From positions 310,001 through 374,000 of the forward strand of contig NZ_BAAAFH010000011.1 of NCBI RefSeq assembly GCF_039523435.1: a stretch of DNA of 64,000 nucleotides, in the 5' to 3' direction. Shown one piece after another: positions 16,944 to 25,461 of the stretch. The notes beneath the pieces were generated by a model that saw only the letters and a list, made by a program, of their open reading frames with translations, had not been told where the DNA came from and searched no databases. Made by a program: the position numbers and the translations under genes. This DNA is from Wandonia haliotis. Its GTDB lineage: Bacteria; Bacteroidota; Bacteroidia; Flavobacteriales_D; Crocinitomicaceae. Position 1 is the stretch's first letter, and each line of letters opens with the position of its first letter.

Positions 16944-18041
16944 TTATACATTGAATCGGAAGTGCATGATATCTCCGTCATGAACAATATACTCTTTCCC
17001 TTCTACTTTCATTTTTCCTACTTCTTTGACTTTGGCTTCAGACCCCAGCTCAATGAAGTCATCATATTTCATTACTTCAGCACGAATAAACCCTTTTTCA
17101 AAATCCGTATGGATTACGCCGGCAGCCTGTGGAGCTGTCCAGCCTTTTTTAATCGTCCAGGCTCTAACTTCTTTTACTCCAGCGGTAAAATACGTTTGTA
17201 GATCCAATAGTTTATATGCTGAGCGAATCAGACGATTTACCCCTGGCTCTTCAAGTCTCAGTTCATCCAGGAACATTTTGCGCTCTTCGTATGTATCAAG
17301 TTCAGTTATATCCGCTTCAATTTTGGCTCCGATCACCAGTACTTCAGCGTGTTCGTCTTTAACTGCTTCTTTTACTTTTTCAACAAATTCATTACCTGTT
17401 TTCACAGAAGATTCGTCGACATTACACAAATAAAGAACAGGTTTGGAAGTGATCAATTGAAACTCCCTTACAAAAGGTTCTTCAGTCTCCTCAAACTCCA
17501 TTCCCCGAATATTCTTTCCTTGCTCCAGGTGAGCTTTGATTCGTTCAGCCAGTGCCATTGATTTTACGGCATCCTTGTCTCCTGACTTAACAACTCTCGA
17601 CAACGCCTGAATACGTTTTTCTATGGTTTCAAGGTCTTTCAGTTGTAATTCAGTGTCAATAACCTCCTTATCACGAATAGGATCGACAGAACCGTCTACG
17701 TGCACAATATTGTCATCCTGAAAACAACGAAGAACATGGATAATGGCATCTGTTTCACGGATATTGGCTAAAAACTGATTCCCAAGTCCCTCTCCTTTAG
17801 AAGCTCCTTTAACCAGTCCGGCAATATCCACTATTTCCATAGTTGTTGGGATAACGCGTTCCGGGTTGACTAGCTTTTCGAGCTCAACCAGGCGGTTGTC
17901 AGGAACAGAAATAGTCCCGACATTCGGCTCTATTGTACAAAACGGAAAGTTTGCCGATTGCGCTTTTGAATTGGATAAACAGTTAAAAAGAGTGGATTTA
18001 CCGACATTAGGCAATCCTACGATACCACATTTTAATGCCAT
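16944..18041 (-). CDS. ychF: redox-regulated ATPase/GTPase YchF (Obg family)
   Basis: 365 residues, the normal length. The G1 loop is GLPNVGKST (9-17), and the Obg-type FPFCTIEPNVG switch region follows. The NVDE motif replaces NKxD, which underlies the ATP preference of YchF. A central coiled-coil insert is at about 125-200, and the C-terminal TGS domain (about 282-365) ends in HDGDIMHFRFNV. YchF binds the ribosome and affects oxidative-stress and start-codon fidelity responses. A minus-strand TATCTTTG box at 18061-18068 lies 19 nt before the ATG, and a hairpin terminator lies downstream. Confidence 0.97.
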   Translation of the reverse strand: MALKCGIVGLPNVGKSTLFNCLSNSKAQSANFPFCTIEPNVGTISVPDNRLVELEKLVNPERVIPTTMEIVDIAGLVKGASKGEGLGNQFLANIRETDAIIHVLRCFQDDNIVHVDGSVDPIRDKEVIDTELQLKDLETIEKRIQALSRVVKSGDKDAVKSMALAERIKAHLEQGKNIRGMEFEETEEPFVREFQLITSKPVLYLCNVDESSVKTGNEFVEKVKEAVKDEHAEVLVIGAKIEADITELDTYEERKMFLDELRLEEPGVNRLIRSAYKLLDLQTYFTAGVKEVRAWTIKKGWTAPQAAGVIHTDFEKGFIRAEVMKYDDFIELGSEAKVKEVGKMKVEGKEYIVHDGDIMHFRFNV

Positions 18042-18092
18042 TTTCTGAAAAATTTGGTGGCAAAGATAGTTAAATTACATGATTTCTTTTTG

Positions 18093-18118
18093 TTGTACTG
18101 CTTTCATAAATAAATTTG
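18093..18118 (+). promoter_or_regulatory. promoter of the threonylcarbamoyl-AMP synthase gene
   Basis: A TAAATTTG box at 18111-18118 has a TTG/TTTG element 15-18 bp upstream (ending at 18092-18095). Transcription would start near 18123, which places the real start codon at 18133 and excludes the longer frame beginning at 18079. Confidence 0.55.
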
Positions 18119-18132
18119 TAAAAAAATCAATT

Positions 18133-18690
18133 ATGAGTGACTTTTTGAAAGCGACCGAAGTTATCAGGTCCGGGGGAGTAATTCTTTATCCGACAGACAC
18201 CATTTGGGGATTGGGGTGTGATCCGTCGAATAGCGAAGCTGTGAAAAAAGTGATGGTTATTAAACAAAGAGATGAATCAAAGAGTTTTATTTTGCTGGTA
18301 GACAGTGTTCCTATGTTAGAGAGGTTTGTGCCGGAATTCCCTGAAATCTGTTATGATTTGATTGACACAGCCATTGATCCTTTAACAATTATTTACCCTA
18401 CTTCGCAAGGGCTTTCTTCGCTTGTTACGGGACAGGATGGTTCCATAGGAATCAGAGTAACGCAAGATCCGTTTTGCAAAAAATTGATTCAGACTTTACG
18501 AAGACCGATTTTATCTACTTCTGCCAATATTTCAGGAAAACCTTTCCCAACCGATATTGAAAGTGTAGATGAAAATATTGTTCGACAGATAGATTTTACA
18601 CTGAATAATCCGAACTTTAAATCATCCGAAACACCTTCAAAAATTATTAAAATCGGTAAAAACGGGGAAATCGAATTGATAAGACGTTAA
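18133..18690 (+). CDS. L-threonylcarbamoyladenylate synthase (YrdC/Sua5 family)
   Basis: 185 residues from the ATG at 18133; the promoter box at 18111-18118 rules out the upstream start. It shows the YrdC signature LYPTDTIWGLGCD, the KxR-like KQRDESKSFILLV segment and STSANISGKP. These residues bind ATP, threonine and bicarbonate to make the threonylcarbamoyl-AMP used for t6A37 tRNA modification. It has the short form, without the Sua5 C-terminal domain. The CCA-adding enzyme gene follows 27 nt later with its own promoter. A YciO-like relative of unknown activity cannot be excluded. Confidence 0.88.
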   Translation: MSDFLKATEVIRSGGVILYPTDTIWGLGCDPSNSEAVKKVMVIKQRDESKSFILLVDSVPMLERFVPEFPEICYDLIDTAIDPLTIIYPTSQGLSSLVTGQDGSIGIRVTQDPFCKKLIQTLRRPILSTSANISGKPFPTDIESVDENIVRQIDFTLNNPNFKSSETPSKIIKIGKNGEIELIRR

Positions 18691-18706
18691 TGTCTTTGTA
18701 TATTTG
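18676..18706 (+). promoter_or_regulatory. promoter of the CCA tRNA nucleotidyltransferase gene
   Basis: TTG at 18676-18678 and TATATTTG at 18699-18706, 20-bp spacer. The ATG follows 11 nt later. Confidence 0.6.
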
Positions 18707-18717
18707 CACCCCCATTT

Positions 18718-20157
18718 ATGGAAAACAATTTTTCACCATACCTAAAACACCCTGTATTTAAGGTGGTTTCGCAAATAGCGGGAGAAAATAATTTGTCCTG
18801 TTATGTAATCGGCGGATATGTACGCGATCTTCTTTTGGACCGTCCGTCAAAAGATATTGATATTGTCGTTGTCGGAAACGGACTTGAACTGGCCAGAATG
18901 GCTGGTGAAAAACTCCGGGTCAAAAAAGTCAACTACTTTAAAAACTTTGGCACGGCCCAATTCATATACAAAGATCTGGATGTCGAATTTGTAGGAGCCC
19001 GTAAAGAATCGTACCAGCGGGATTCCAGGAAACCGATTGTAGAAGACGGTACACTTGAAGACGATCAGAACCGGAGAGATTTTACCATTAATGCAATGGC
19101 GATTAATCTTCATCCTGACCATTTCGGAGAATTAGTTGATCCCTTCGGAGGGATTGAAGATCTTGACAAAGGAATTATTCGTACTCCTTTGGATCCGGGA
19201 ATTACGTATTCGGATGACCCTCTTCGGATGATGCGTGCAATTCGGTTTGCAACGCAGCTGGATTTTAAAATAGAGACAGCGAGCCTAAAAGCCATTAAAG
19301 AGAACGCCGAAAGATTGGATATCATTTCGAAAGAGCGTATTATGGATGAGTTGAATAAGATCATCCTCTGCCCTGTTCCATCCCGTGGATTTCAATTATT
19401 ATTCTCAACGGGATTATTGCATCGGTTCTTTCCGGAAATGACGGCTTTACAGGGAGTTGAAACCATTAACGGACATTCGCATAAAGATAATTTCTATCAT
19501 ACACTAGAGGTGTTGGATAATATCTCTGAAAATACAGATAACCTTTGGTTGCGATGGGCAGCGATTATGCACGATATTGCCAAACCTCCCACCAAACGTT
19601 TCGATGAACAGGCAGGATGGACCTTTCACGGACATGAAGATCTTGGTGCAAGATGGGTTCCTCGGATCTTTTCCCGGTTGAAACTACCATTGGATCACAA
19701 AATGAAGTACGTCCAGAAATTGGTTCGCTTGCATTTACGCCCTATTTCTCTTGTTAAAGGCAATGTTACAGATTCAGCTGTTCGCCGATTGTTATTTGAG
19801 GCCGGAGATGATATAGATGATCTGATGACGCTTTGCAATGCGGATATTACTTCCAAGAATGAGTTTAAAGTAAAACGCTACAAAAAGAACTTTACGATTG
19901 TTAAGGAGAAATTACATGCCGTAGAAGAGAAAGATCGTATCCGAAACTTTCAACCACCTGTCACGGGTGATATAATTATGAAAACTTTTGGTATTGGTCC
20001 CTGCTCTGAAATAGGAACAATAAAAGCAGCTATTAAAGAGGCTATCCTGGAAGGTGAAATTCCGAATGAATATGATCAGGCCTATGCATATATGTTAGCG
20101 AAAGGGACTGAATTAGGACTGAAAGTTCAGGGAAGTATATCAAAACAGGCGAATTAA
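18718..20157 (+). CDS. cca: CCA tRNA nucleotidyltransferase with HD domain
   Basis: 479 residues. The class II nucleotidyltransferase head has GGYVRDLLLDRPSKDIDIVVVG, whose DxD binds the catalytic metals, and RRDFTINAMA. The RNA-binding neck and body (about 165-260) includes DPLRMMRAIRFATQLDFKIE. A C-terminal HD phosphohydrolase-type domain has HNxxH-like GHSHKDNFYHTLEVL and IMHDIAKPPT. It adds or repairs the 3' CCA of tRNA. The HD region is common in Bacteroidota enzymes and may give 2',3'-cyclic phosphodiesterase activity. A CCA-adding rather than a poly(A) polymerase role is the default reading. Confidence 0.94.
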   Translation: MENNFSPYLKHPVFKVVSQIAGENNLSCYVIGGYVRDLLLDRPSKDIDIVVVGNGLELARMAGEKLRVKKVNYFKNFGTAQFIYKDLDVEFVGARKESYQRDSRKPIVEDGTLEDDQNRRDFTINAMAINLHPDHFGELVDPFGGIEDLDKGIIRTPLDPGITYSDDPLRMMRAIRFATQLDFKIETASLKAIKENAERLDIISKERIMDELNKIILCPVPSRGFQLLFSTGLLHRFFPEMTALQGVETINGHSHKDNFYHTLEVLDNISENTDNLWLRWAAIMHDIAKPPTKRFDEQAGWTFHGHEDLGARWVPRIFSRLKLPLDHKMKYVQKLVRLHLRPISLVKGNVTDSAVRRLLFEAGDDIDDLMTLCNADITSKNEFKVKRYKKNFTIVKEKLHAVEEKDRIRNFQPPVTGDIIMKTFGIGPCSEIGTIKAAIKEAILEGEIPNEYDQAYAYMLAKGTELGLKVQGSISKQAN

Positions 20158-20165
20158 ATTATTCT

Positions 20166-20187
20166 TGCTACTTTCGTAGCACTTTTT
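20166..20187 (+). terminator. weak hairpin after cca, overlapping a promoter-like box
   Basis: TGCTAC at 20166-20171 pairs with GTAGCA at 20176-20181 and is followed by C and five T. The same bases contain TACTTTC, a -7-like box for the gene at 20196. It could be a weak terminator, a promoter, or both. Confidence 0.35.
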
Positions 20188-20195
20188 ATCAAAAA

Positions 20196-20738
20196 ATGAG
20201 CGCATATAAATTCAGAGTTCTATTAGACAGTGATAAAGAAGAAGAAATCTTCCGAGACATTGTTATTGCTAAATCCGATAACTTCGAGCATTTGTATCGA
20301 ACTATTTTGGATGCTTTTGGATTTAAAAATGAAGAAATGGCCTCATTCTACATGAGTAATGAGGATTGGGATAAGGGGGAAGAAATTACCCTGATGGATA
20401 TGTCTTTTGGCGAAGAGGAGAATGATACGGTTCTTATGAATCAGACCGCTTTAGAGACTATGGTCGAAGAGGCTGATCAGAAAATTATACTTGTTCATGA
20501 TTTCCTTAAAATGTGGATTTTCCTTATTGAGTTGCAGCAGGAAACAAATGAGGAGGTTACGACTCCCTATGTAGCTTTATCCATTGGTGATGCTCCTGAT
20601 GAAAATTCCAAAAGTGAAGACTTTATGATGGAGTCTGAATTTAGTGAAGACGACGAAGATATGTTTGACGATATAGATTCGTATGATGACGAAGATTTTT
20701 CAGAAGGCTTTGAGAGTTACGACGAATACGACTACTAG
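20196..20738 (+). CDS. pRiA4b ORF-3-like (IS1096 TnpR-like) family protein with acidic tail
   Basis: 180 residues. The N-terminal ~125 residues (AYKFRVLLDSDKEEEIFRDIVIAKSDNFEHLYRTILDAFGF) match the plasmid pRiA4b ORF-3-like family. That fold is widespread in Bacteroidota and has no established function. The C-terminal ~45 residues are an extreme Asp/Glu/Tyr/Ser-rich tail (MFDDIDSYDDEDF and similar), probably disordered. Despite the transposon-derived family name, nothing here looks mobile. It is the first gene of a tight five-gene run (20196-23128) with gaps of 0-9 nt. Confidence 0.82.
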   Translation: MSAYKFRVLLDSDKEEEIFRDIVIAKSDNFEHLYRTILDAFGFKNEEMASFYMSNEDWDKGEEITLMDMSFGEEENDTVLMNQTALETMVEEADQKIILVHDFLKMWIFLIELQQETNEEVTTPYVALSIGDAPDENSKSEDFMMESEFSEDDEDMFDDIDSYDDEDFSEGFESYDEYDY

Positions 20739-20747
20739 AATTTAATC

Positions 20748-21452
20748 ATGTTTGAAAAAGATCCTTTCGGACACGCGATTCACGACTATGTGAAAGGTAG
20801 TCCGACACCCGATATTATTGTTCGTTCAGAACTTTGTGAGGACGACAGTATGGAAGTAGAATTGCTCTTCCGGGATTTTGAAGAAATGCCGGAGCTGGAA
20901 CAAATCGCATTAAAGCGTTGTTCGGGAAAGATCCTGGACGTAGGAGCTGGTGCGGGATGTCATGCGAAATGGTTAAAACAACAAGGTCTGGAAGTTTCTT
21001 TAATTGAACTATCCAAAGGAGCGGTTGAATACCACATTACGCAGGAGTTAAATAGTCGTTGTATTGACTTTTTTGACCTGAAGGGAGAGCAATACGACAC
21101 ACTTCTTTTCCTTATGAACGGAATCGGTATCGGAGGAGAACTGAAAAATCTTGAACCTACATTGCGACAAGCTTATGAGTTGACCACTCCGAAAGGAAAG
21201 GTCCTTTGTGATTCCAGTGATTTGCGATACCTCTATGAAGATGATGAAGGAGGATATTGGGTAAATCTGAACGCCGAATATTATGGCGAATATGATTTCC
21301 AGATGCAGTATAAAGAAACGCAGGGAGATTGGTTTAAATGGTTATATGTTGATTTCCATACGTTGAGCGATTGTGCTGAAAAAGTAGGCTTTTCGGTAGA
21401 GCTACTTTATGATAAAGATTATCATTATCTTGTCGAACTGACCAAAAAATAA
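20748..21452 (+). CDS. class I SAM-dependent methyltransferase
   Basis: 234 residues. The SAM-binding glycine motif is ILDVGAGAGCHAKWL (about residues 62-76), followed by the acidic SLIELSKGAVEY strand and LLFLMNGIGIGGEL in place of the usual motif IV. The substrate is unknown. It sits 9 nt after the ORF-3-like gene and 3 nt before the TraB gene, so it is co-transcribed with both. Small-molecule methylation is more likely than RNA methylation by general resemblance, but this is weak. Confidence 0.85.
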   Translation: MFEKDPFGHAIHDYVKGSPTPDIIVRSELCEDDSMEVELLFRDFEEMPELEQIALKRCSGKILDVGAGAGCHAKWLKQQGLEVSLIELSKGAVEYHITQELNSRCIDFFDLKGEQYDTLLFLMNGIGIGGELKNLEPTLRQAYELTTPKGKVLCDSSDLRYLYEDDEGGYWVNLNAEYYGEYDFQMQYKETQGDWFKWLYVDFHTLSDCAEKVGFSVELLYDKDYHYLVELTKK

Positions 21453-21455
21453 ACA

Positions 21456-22340
21456 ATGAATAGATTACCTGTTGTATTAGCAATGCTACTCCCCTTTCTG
21501 TTTTCTTGTGGAGTAGAAAAACAAGCGGAAGGCACTCCTGAAAGCTCCCTTCTGTGGAAAATTGAAAAAGAAGGAATGACCACGGATGCTTATCTGTATG
21601 GTACAATGCACCTTATAAATAAAGAATACTTTTATTTTCCGGAGAAACTCCAGAATTTGGTCAAAAAGTCAGATGTTCTTGTTATGGAATTAGGGGCTCT
21701 TCCTGATTATGCTTCAGCGATGAGTCTGATGTTATTACCCGAAGGAGAATCGATCAACGATTATTTCACTGAAGAACAAATGGAACTTGTTTACGATTTC
21801 ATGGAGAGTGAAATGAACATGAATAAAGAAGCCTTTGACCTTGCTTTTGGAAGAATGAAACCTTTTATCATATTGCAATTAGTGACATCAAAACAATTCT
21901 CCGGAGAAACAGAATCTTTTGAGCTTTCGTTCACGAACCTTGCGAAGGAAAACGAAATGGAGATCATCGGACTGGAGACTGTAGAGCAACAATTGGGATT
22001 TTTCGACCAAATTCCTCAGAGCGGTATGGGTTCAATGATAACTCAGTATTTTGAGGAAAAAGATAAAATGGAGGAAGAAACGGAGAAGCTGCAAAAAATA
22101 TACCGGGCAGGTAATCTGGATAGTCTGGCTGTTTTTATGAAAGAAACTTCTCAGGAGTTATTGGATTTTGAGGATATCCTGTTAACGAATAGAAACAAAG
22201 CATGGATTCCTGAAATTGAAAAAATCATCTCTGAAAAGAATGCGTTTATTGCAGTGGGAGCTGCCCATTTGGCCGGAGAAAACGGAGTTATTGAATTACT
22301 GAAAAAGAAAGGATACACTGTACAACCAATTTTGTTTTAG
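21456..22340 (+). CDS. TraB/GumN family lipoprotein
   Basis: 294 residues. The lipoprotein signal is MNRLPVVLAMLLPFLFSC. The mature part shows the TraB/GumN signatures: AYLYGTMHLINKEYF near the start with the conserved GTxH, GLETVEQQLGF in the middle, and AFIAVGAAHLAGENGVIELLKKKGY at the end. The two GxxH motifs are the putative metal-binding residues of this Tiki-like metalloprotease superfamily; TraB/GumN enzymatic activity in bacteria is not established. It directly abuts the FKBP lipoprotein gene, so both products probably sit at the outer membrane's periplasmic face. Confidence 0.9.
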   Translation: MNRLPVVLAMLLPFLFSCGVEKQAEGTPESSLLWKIEKEGMTTDAYLYGTMHLINKEYFYFPEKLQNLVKKSDVLVMELGALPDYASAMSLMLLPEGESINDYFTEEQMELVYDFMESEMNMNKEAFDLAFGRMKPFIILQLVTSKQFSGETESFELSFTNLAKENEMEIIGLETVEQQLGFFDQIPQSGMGSMITQYFEEKDKMEEETEKLQKIYRAGNLDSLAVFMKETSQELLDFEDILLTNRNKAWIPEIEKIISEKNAFIAVGAAHLAGENGVIELLKKKGYTVQPILF

Positions 22341-22799
22341 ATGAAGGGACTCTTTAGACTTTTACCATTGATAATACTATCTGTGCTTACTGCCTGCTCA
22401 GGTTATTCGGACGAAGAACTAGCGTTGTTTGATCAGGAAATCCAAAAATACCTGAAGGAAAAGAAAATTGAAGATGTGGTGCGAACAGAATCCGGTTTGT
22501 ACTATCGTATTATTAAAGAAGGAGATGGACCGGAGATTCCTTATGATGCGATAATATCTGTAAACTATAAAGGGTATCTGACAAATGGTAGGCCTTTTGA
22601 CAGTCAGCTGGGAGAGCCTGTAGATTTGGACTTGAAACGACTGGTTAATGGGTGGCGTGAAGCCATGTTGTATATGCATGTTGGTACAAAAGCACAATTA
22701 TTTATCCCTCCTGATTTAGGATATGGTCAGCAGGAAAAAAGTGAAATACCTGCCCATTCAATATTGATTTTTGATCTGGAAATACACGATGTTAAATAA
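22341..22799 (+). CDS. FKBP-type peptidyl-prolyl cis-trans isomerase lipoprotein
   Basis: 152 residues. The lipoprotein signal is MKGLFRLLPLIILSVLTAC. The FKBP domain follows, with ISVNYKGYLTNGRPFDSQLGEP, LVNGWREAMLYMHVGTKAQLFIPPDLGYGQQ and IPAHSILIFDLEI; most of the residues that line the FK506/proline pocket are present. It is a periplasmic folding helper. It starts on the base after the TAG of the TraB gene, so translation is coupled. A Leu replaces one Val in the usual VIPGW motif (RLVNGW), a common variation. Confidence 0.93.
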   Translation: MKGLFRLLPLIILSVLTACSGYSDEELALFDQEIQKYLKEKKIEDVVRTESGLYYRIIKEGDGPEIPYDAIISVNYKGYLTNGRPFDSQLGEPVDLDLKRLVNGWREAMLYMHVGTKAQLFIPPDLGYGQQEKSEIPAHSILIFDLEIHDVK

Positions 22800-22801
22800 C
22801 T

Positions 22802-23128
22802 ATGACACTTCAGGAAGCACAGAAAATTGTTGATGATTGGATAAAAGAGTATGGTGTTCGCTATTTTGACGAATTGACCAATACAGCAGTTCTTATGGAG
22901 GAAGTAGGAGAAGTTGCGCGCATTATGTCGCGCCGCTACGGAGAACAAAGTGAAAAGGAAAGTGACAAAAATAAAGATTTGGGTGACGAACTGGCCGACG
23001 TTCTTTTTGTGTTGATTTGTCTTGCTAATCAAACAGGAATCGATCTAGAAAGTGCAATGCGCAAAAACCTGGAAAAGAAAACAGGCAGAGATCATACAAG
23101 ACACAAAAACAACCCCAAACTTTCCTGA
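22802..23128 (+). CDS. MazG-like nucleotide pyrophosphohydrolase
   Basis: 108 residues. The all-alpha NTP-PPase motif is present as LMEEVGEVAR (ExxE) and KDLGDELADVLFVLICLANQTGIDLESAM (DExxD), which together bind the Mg ions. Single-domain MazG-like proteins hydrolyse (d)NTPs, often as housekeeping nucleotide sanitation. It is the last gene of the 20196-23128 run. Its stop codon lies only 7 nt from the stop of the convergent gene on the minus strand. Confidence 0.92.
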   Translation: MTLQEAQKIVDDWIKEYGVRYFDELTNTAVLMEEVGEVARIMSRRYGEQSEKESDKNKDLGDELADVLFVLICLANQTGIDLESAMRKNLEKKTGRDHTRHKNNPKLS

Positions 23129-23135
23129 TCACAGG

Positions 23136-23888
23136 TTACTTTTCCTCATAAATATATTCTTCTTCCGTATGCTTGGGGACCAAGTTGTTGATGGATTTGT
23201 AATGTTCTAATTTATCTTTAATAAACAGGATCAGATCATAATCAGATGCTGTTTTCAGGAATTCTTCAGAAATATTAAGGAATTGGATAAATTCTACAAA
23301 CTCTTCTTCATCCAAATCAATAATGTCATACGAAATATAATTACGAAGTAATTCACGCAATACTAAATTAATATTGTCCTGATGTTCCATTTCAGCAACA
23401 AGTCTCTTGGATCGTTCTTTTTTACTGAAGCGCTCATAAAGAGCTGTAATTGGACTTTGAATTACATTTATTCCTGTAATGGAACGGGTTTCTTTAAAAG
23501 CTAGTCGTTCGCGTTCCTCTTTGAGTTGATCCAGTGTTTTTATAGGTTTTACAACTACATCCGAAGACTGATAGGATAACTGAGCAATTGTTTTGGTAAT
23601 ACGCATAGTACAATACTGGTTGTCGTTCACTATAAATCCCACGCTTTTATAACCCGTTATAGATAATACAATGGAATCACCATTATTAGCAGCAAAAGTG
23701 AATGACCCGTCAGGACGTCCAAAATATCCTTTTCCTGATGATTTATTAATAATCATTAAATTATAAAATGCCGGAAGTTGTAAAGAATCAACCACCCGTC
23801 CCGATACGGTTACTTCAGTACAATTTTGCGCCTGGCTAAGAAAAGAGCTGAATAATGTTGTTACGAGTAGTATTGTCCATTTTCTCAT
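23136..23888 (-). CDS. secreted carboxypeptidase-like regulatory domain protein
   Basis: 250 residues from the ATG at 23888. The start is preferred over the longer frame because it opens with a clean signal peptide, MRKWTILLVTTLFSSFLSQAQ, and because a TATCTTTG box at 23893-23900 lies just upstream. Residues about 24-95 form a CarboxypepD_reg-like beta-sandwich (TVSGRVVDSLQLPAFYNLMIINKSSGKGYFGRPDGSFTF). The C-terminal two-thirds is a charged helical region found in Bacteroidota relatives. It is exported; the role is unknown. Only 4 nt separate the -7 box from the ATG, suggesting a leaderless mRNA. Confidence 0.85.
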   Translation of the reverse strand: MRKWTILLVTTLFSSFLSQAQNCTEVTVSGRVVDSLQLPAFYNLMIINKSSGKGYFGRPDGSFTFAANNGDSIVLSITGYKSVGFIVNDNQYCTMRITKTIAQLSYQSSDVVVKPIKTLDQLKEERERLAFKETRSITGINVIQSPITALYERFSKKERSKRLVAEMEHQDNINLVLRELLRNYISYDIIDLDEEEFVEFIQFLNISEEFLKTASDYDLILFIKDKLEHYKSINNLVPKHTEEEYIYEEK

Positions 23889-23955
23889 GAGCCAAAGATA
23901 CAAAATGCACCGATCTGATTTGTTAATTATAGTTAATCGAAGATAAAAGAATTGG

Positions 23956-24066
23956 TTACAAATGTAATTAAACGGTTTTTCATTAAGTAGAAATAAGTTG
24001 TTACATTTGTAGCTAGTTAATTAAAAAGATTGTGTATAAAGAGTTTGCATAATATCACATTTGTAA
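23956..24066. promoter_or_regulatory. cluster of three TTACAwwTGTAA-type operators
   Basis: An exact TTACAAATGTAA lies at 23956-23967, and one-mismatch copies at 24001-24012 (TTACATTTGTAG) and 24055-24066 (TCACATTTGTAA). The same 12-mer occurs exactly at three places in and before the XRE regulator gene at 28099-28494. The sites lie between the divergent genes at 23888 and 24169, 45 and 54 bp apart. Each exact copy includes TACATTTG, a -7 consensus, so a bound repressor would cover a promoter. Confidence 0.55.
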
Positions 24067-24168
24067 TCAAATGTTATTTCTACTGAATGAGTTCTTCTTT
24101 TAGTATGCATCCGTAATTCAGACAAATTAACCACAAGACTTCATTTTTGATTAATTTTGCAACTGATT

Positions 24169-25350
24169 ATGAAAAAAAGAGTTGTTGTAGGATTGTCAGG
24201 AGGTGTGGATTCCAGTGTTGCAGCTTATCTTCTGTTAGAGCAGGGATATGAAGTAATTGGAATGTTTATGAGAAACTGGCATGACGAATCGGTCACCCTT
24301 TCAGATGACTGTCCGTGGATTGACGATTCAAACGATGCGCTTCTGGTAGCTCAGCATTTAGGTATTCCCTTTCAGGTAATTGACTTGAGTAAAGAATACA
24401 AGGAACGGATAGTAGATTATATGTTTGCGGAGTACGAGTCGGGGCGGACGCCAAACCCTGATGTATTGTGCAATAGAGAGATAAAGTTTGATGTGTTTCT
24501 TAAAGCAGCAATGGATCTGGGAGCTGATTATGTGGCCACAGGCCATTATTGTCGTAGAATTGAACACAAAGATGGAACGTTTGGTTTGTTGTCCGGACTG
24601 GATTCGGGAAAGGATCAGAGTTACTTTTTATGTCAGTTAAGTCAGGATCAGCTTTCAAAAGCTCTTTTTCCGGTTGGAGATTTACAAAAATCAGAGGTTC
24701 GAAAAATAGCAAAGGATGCAGGGTTAATTACGGCAGAGAAAAAAGATTCGCAGGGGCTTTGTTTTGTTGGGAAAATATCGCTTCCTGAGTTTTTACAACA
24801 ACAATTGAAGGTAAAAACGGGAGAAGTTATTGAGATCCCTGCCGACTTGCCTCAATTGATTAGCTATCAGTCTATTTCGCCTGTTCTTGAGCAGGTAGAG
24901 GAACTGAGTAAACCGTTTGTTTTCTCAAAAGAACAAGGTGTTAAAGTCGCTGAACATCAAGGGGCTCATTTTTATACCATAGGACAACGAAAAGGTTTAC
25001 ATATCGGAGGGCGACCTCTTCCCTCTTTTGTTCTGGCTACAGATACACAAAATAATATTGTTTTCTCAGGGCAGGGAGATGATCATCCGGGGTTAAACAG
25101 GTGGGCATTATTTATCAAAAATGAAGATTTTCATACTATTAAACCTTCTCTTCATTTTGATGTAGGTAATACCGCTGATTTTAAAGTTCGTATACGATAC
25201 AGACAGGCTTTGCAAGAAGGTGTTTTGCTTCGGAAAGAGGAAGGGTATTATGTGTTGTTTAAAAGTTTGCAAAGAGGGATTACTCCCGGTCAGTTTGCTG
25301 CTTTTTATGACAAGGATGAATTGGTAGCCAGCGGAGTTATTTTTTCATAG
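24169..25350 (+). CDS. mnmA: tRNA 2-thiouridylase MnmA
   Basis: 393 residues from the ATG at 24169. A TTG 12 nt upstream is part of the likely -7 box TAATTTTG (24152-24159) and cannot be the start. The PP-loop is GLSGGVDSS (8-16). The two catalytic cysteines are Cys101 (NPDVLCNREIKF) and Cys198 (DSQGLCFVGKI). The central and C-terminal beta-barrel domains are complete. The enzyme installs 2-thiouridine at U34 of Lys, Glu and Gln tRNAs. Upstream lie three sites resembling the XRE operator, so it may be under that regulator's control. Confidence 0.97.
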   Translation: MKKRVVVGLSGGVDSSVAAYLLLEQGYEVIGMFMRNWHDESVTLSDDCPWIDDSNDALLVAQHLGIPFQVIDLSKEYKERIVDYMFAEYESGRTPNPDVLCNREIKFDVFLKAAMDLGADYVATGHYCRRIEHKDGTFGLLSGLDSGKDQSYFLCQLSQDQLSKALFPVGDLQKSEVRKIAKDAGLITAEKKDSQGLCFVGKISLPEFLQQQLKVKTGEVIEIPADLPQLISYQSISPVLEQVEELSKPFVFSKEQGVKVAEHQGAHFYTIGQRKGLHIGGRPLPSFVLATDTQNNIVFSGQGDDHPGLNRWALFIKNEDFHTIKPSLHFDVGNTADFKVRIRYRQALQEGVLLRKEEGYYVLFKSLQRGITPGQFAAFYDKDELVASGVIFS

Positions 25351-25461
25351 TGTTTTCTTTGGTGGAATGGTAAATAAGACTAATGTCGTATTGTATTATT
25401 TATCAATTCCTTTCAATTTTGTCAAAAACATCTAAATTTAGACGTTTTGATATAGTAAACT

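Noticed and set aside
17026..17433. 135-residue frame antisense to ychF
   Set aside because: Lies wholly within a strongly supported conserved gene on the other strand, with no family resemblance or promoter.
18079..18132. N-terminal extension of the threonylcarbamoyl-AMP synthase
   Set aside because: A promoter box (18111-18118) lies inside the extension, and the family begins at the ATG at 18133.
20196..20738. Transposon protein, from the IS1096/TnpR-like family name
   Set aside because: No inverted repeats, transposase or target duplication nearby; the family is widespread and non-mobile in Bacteroidota.
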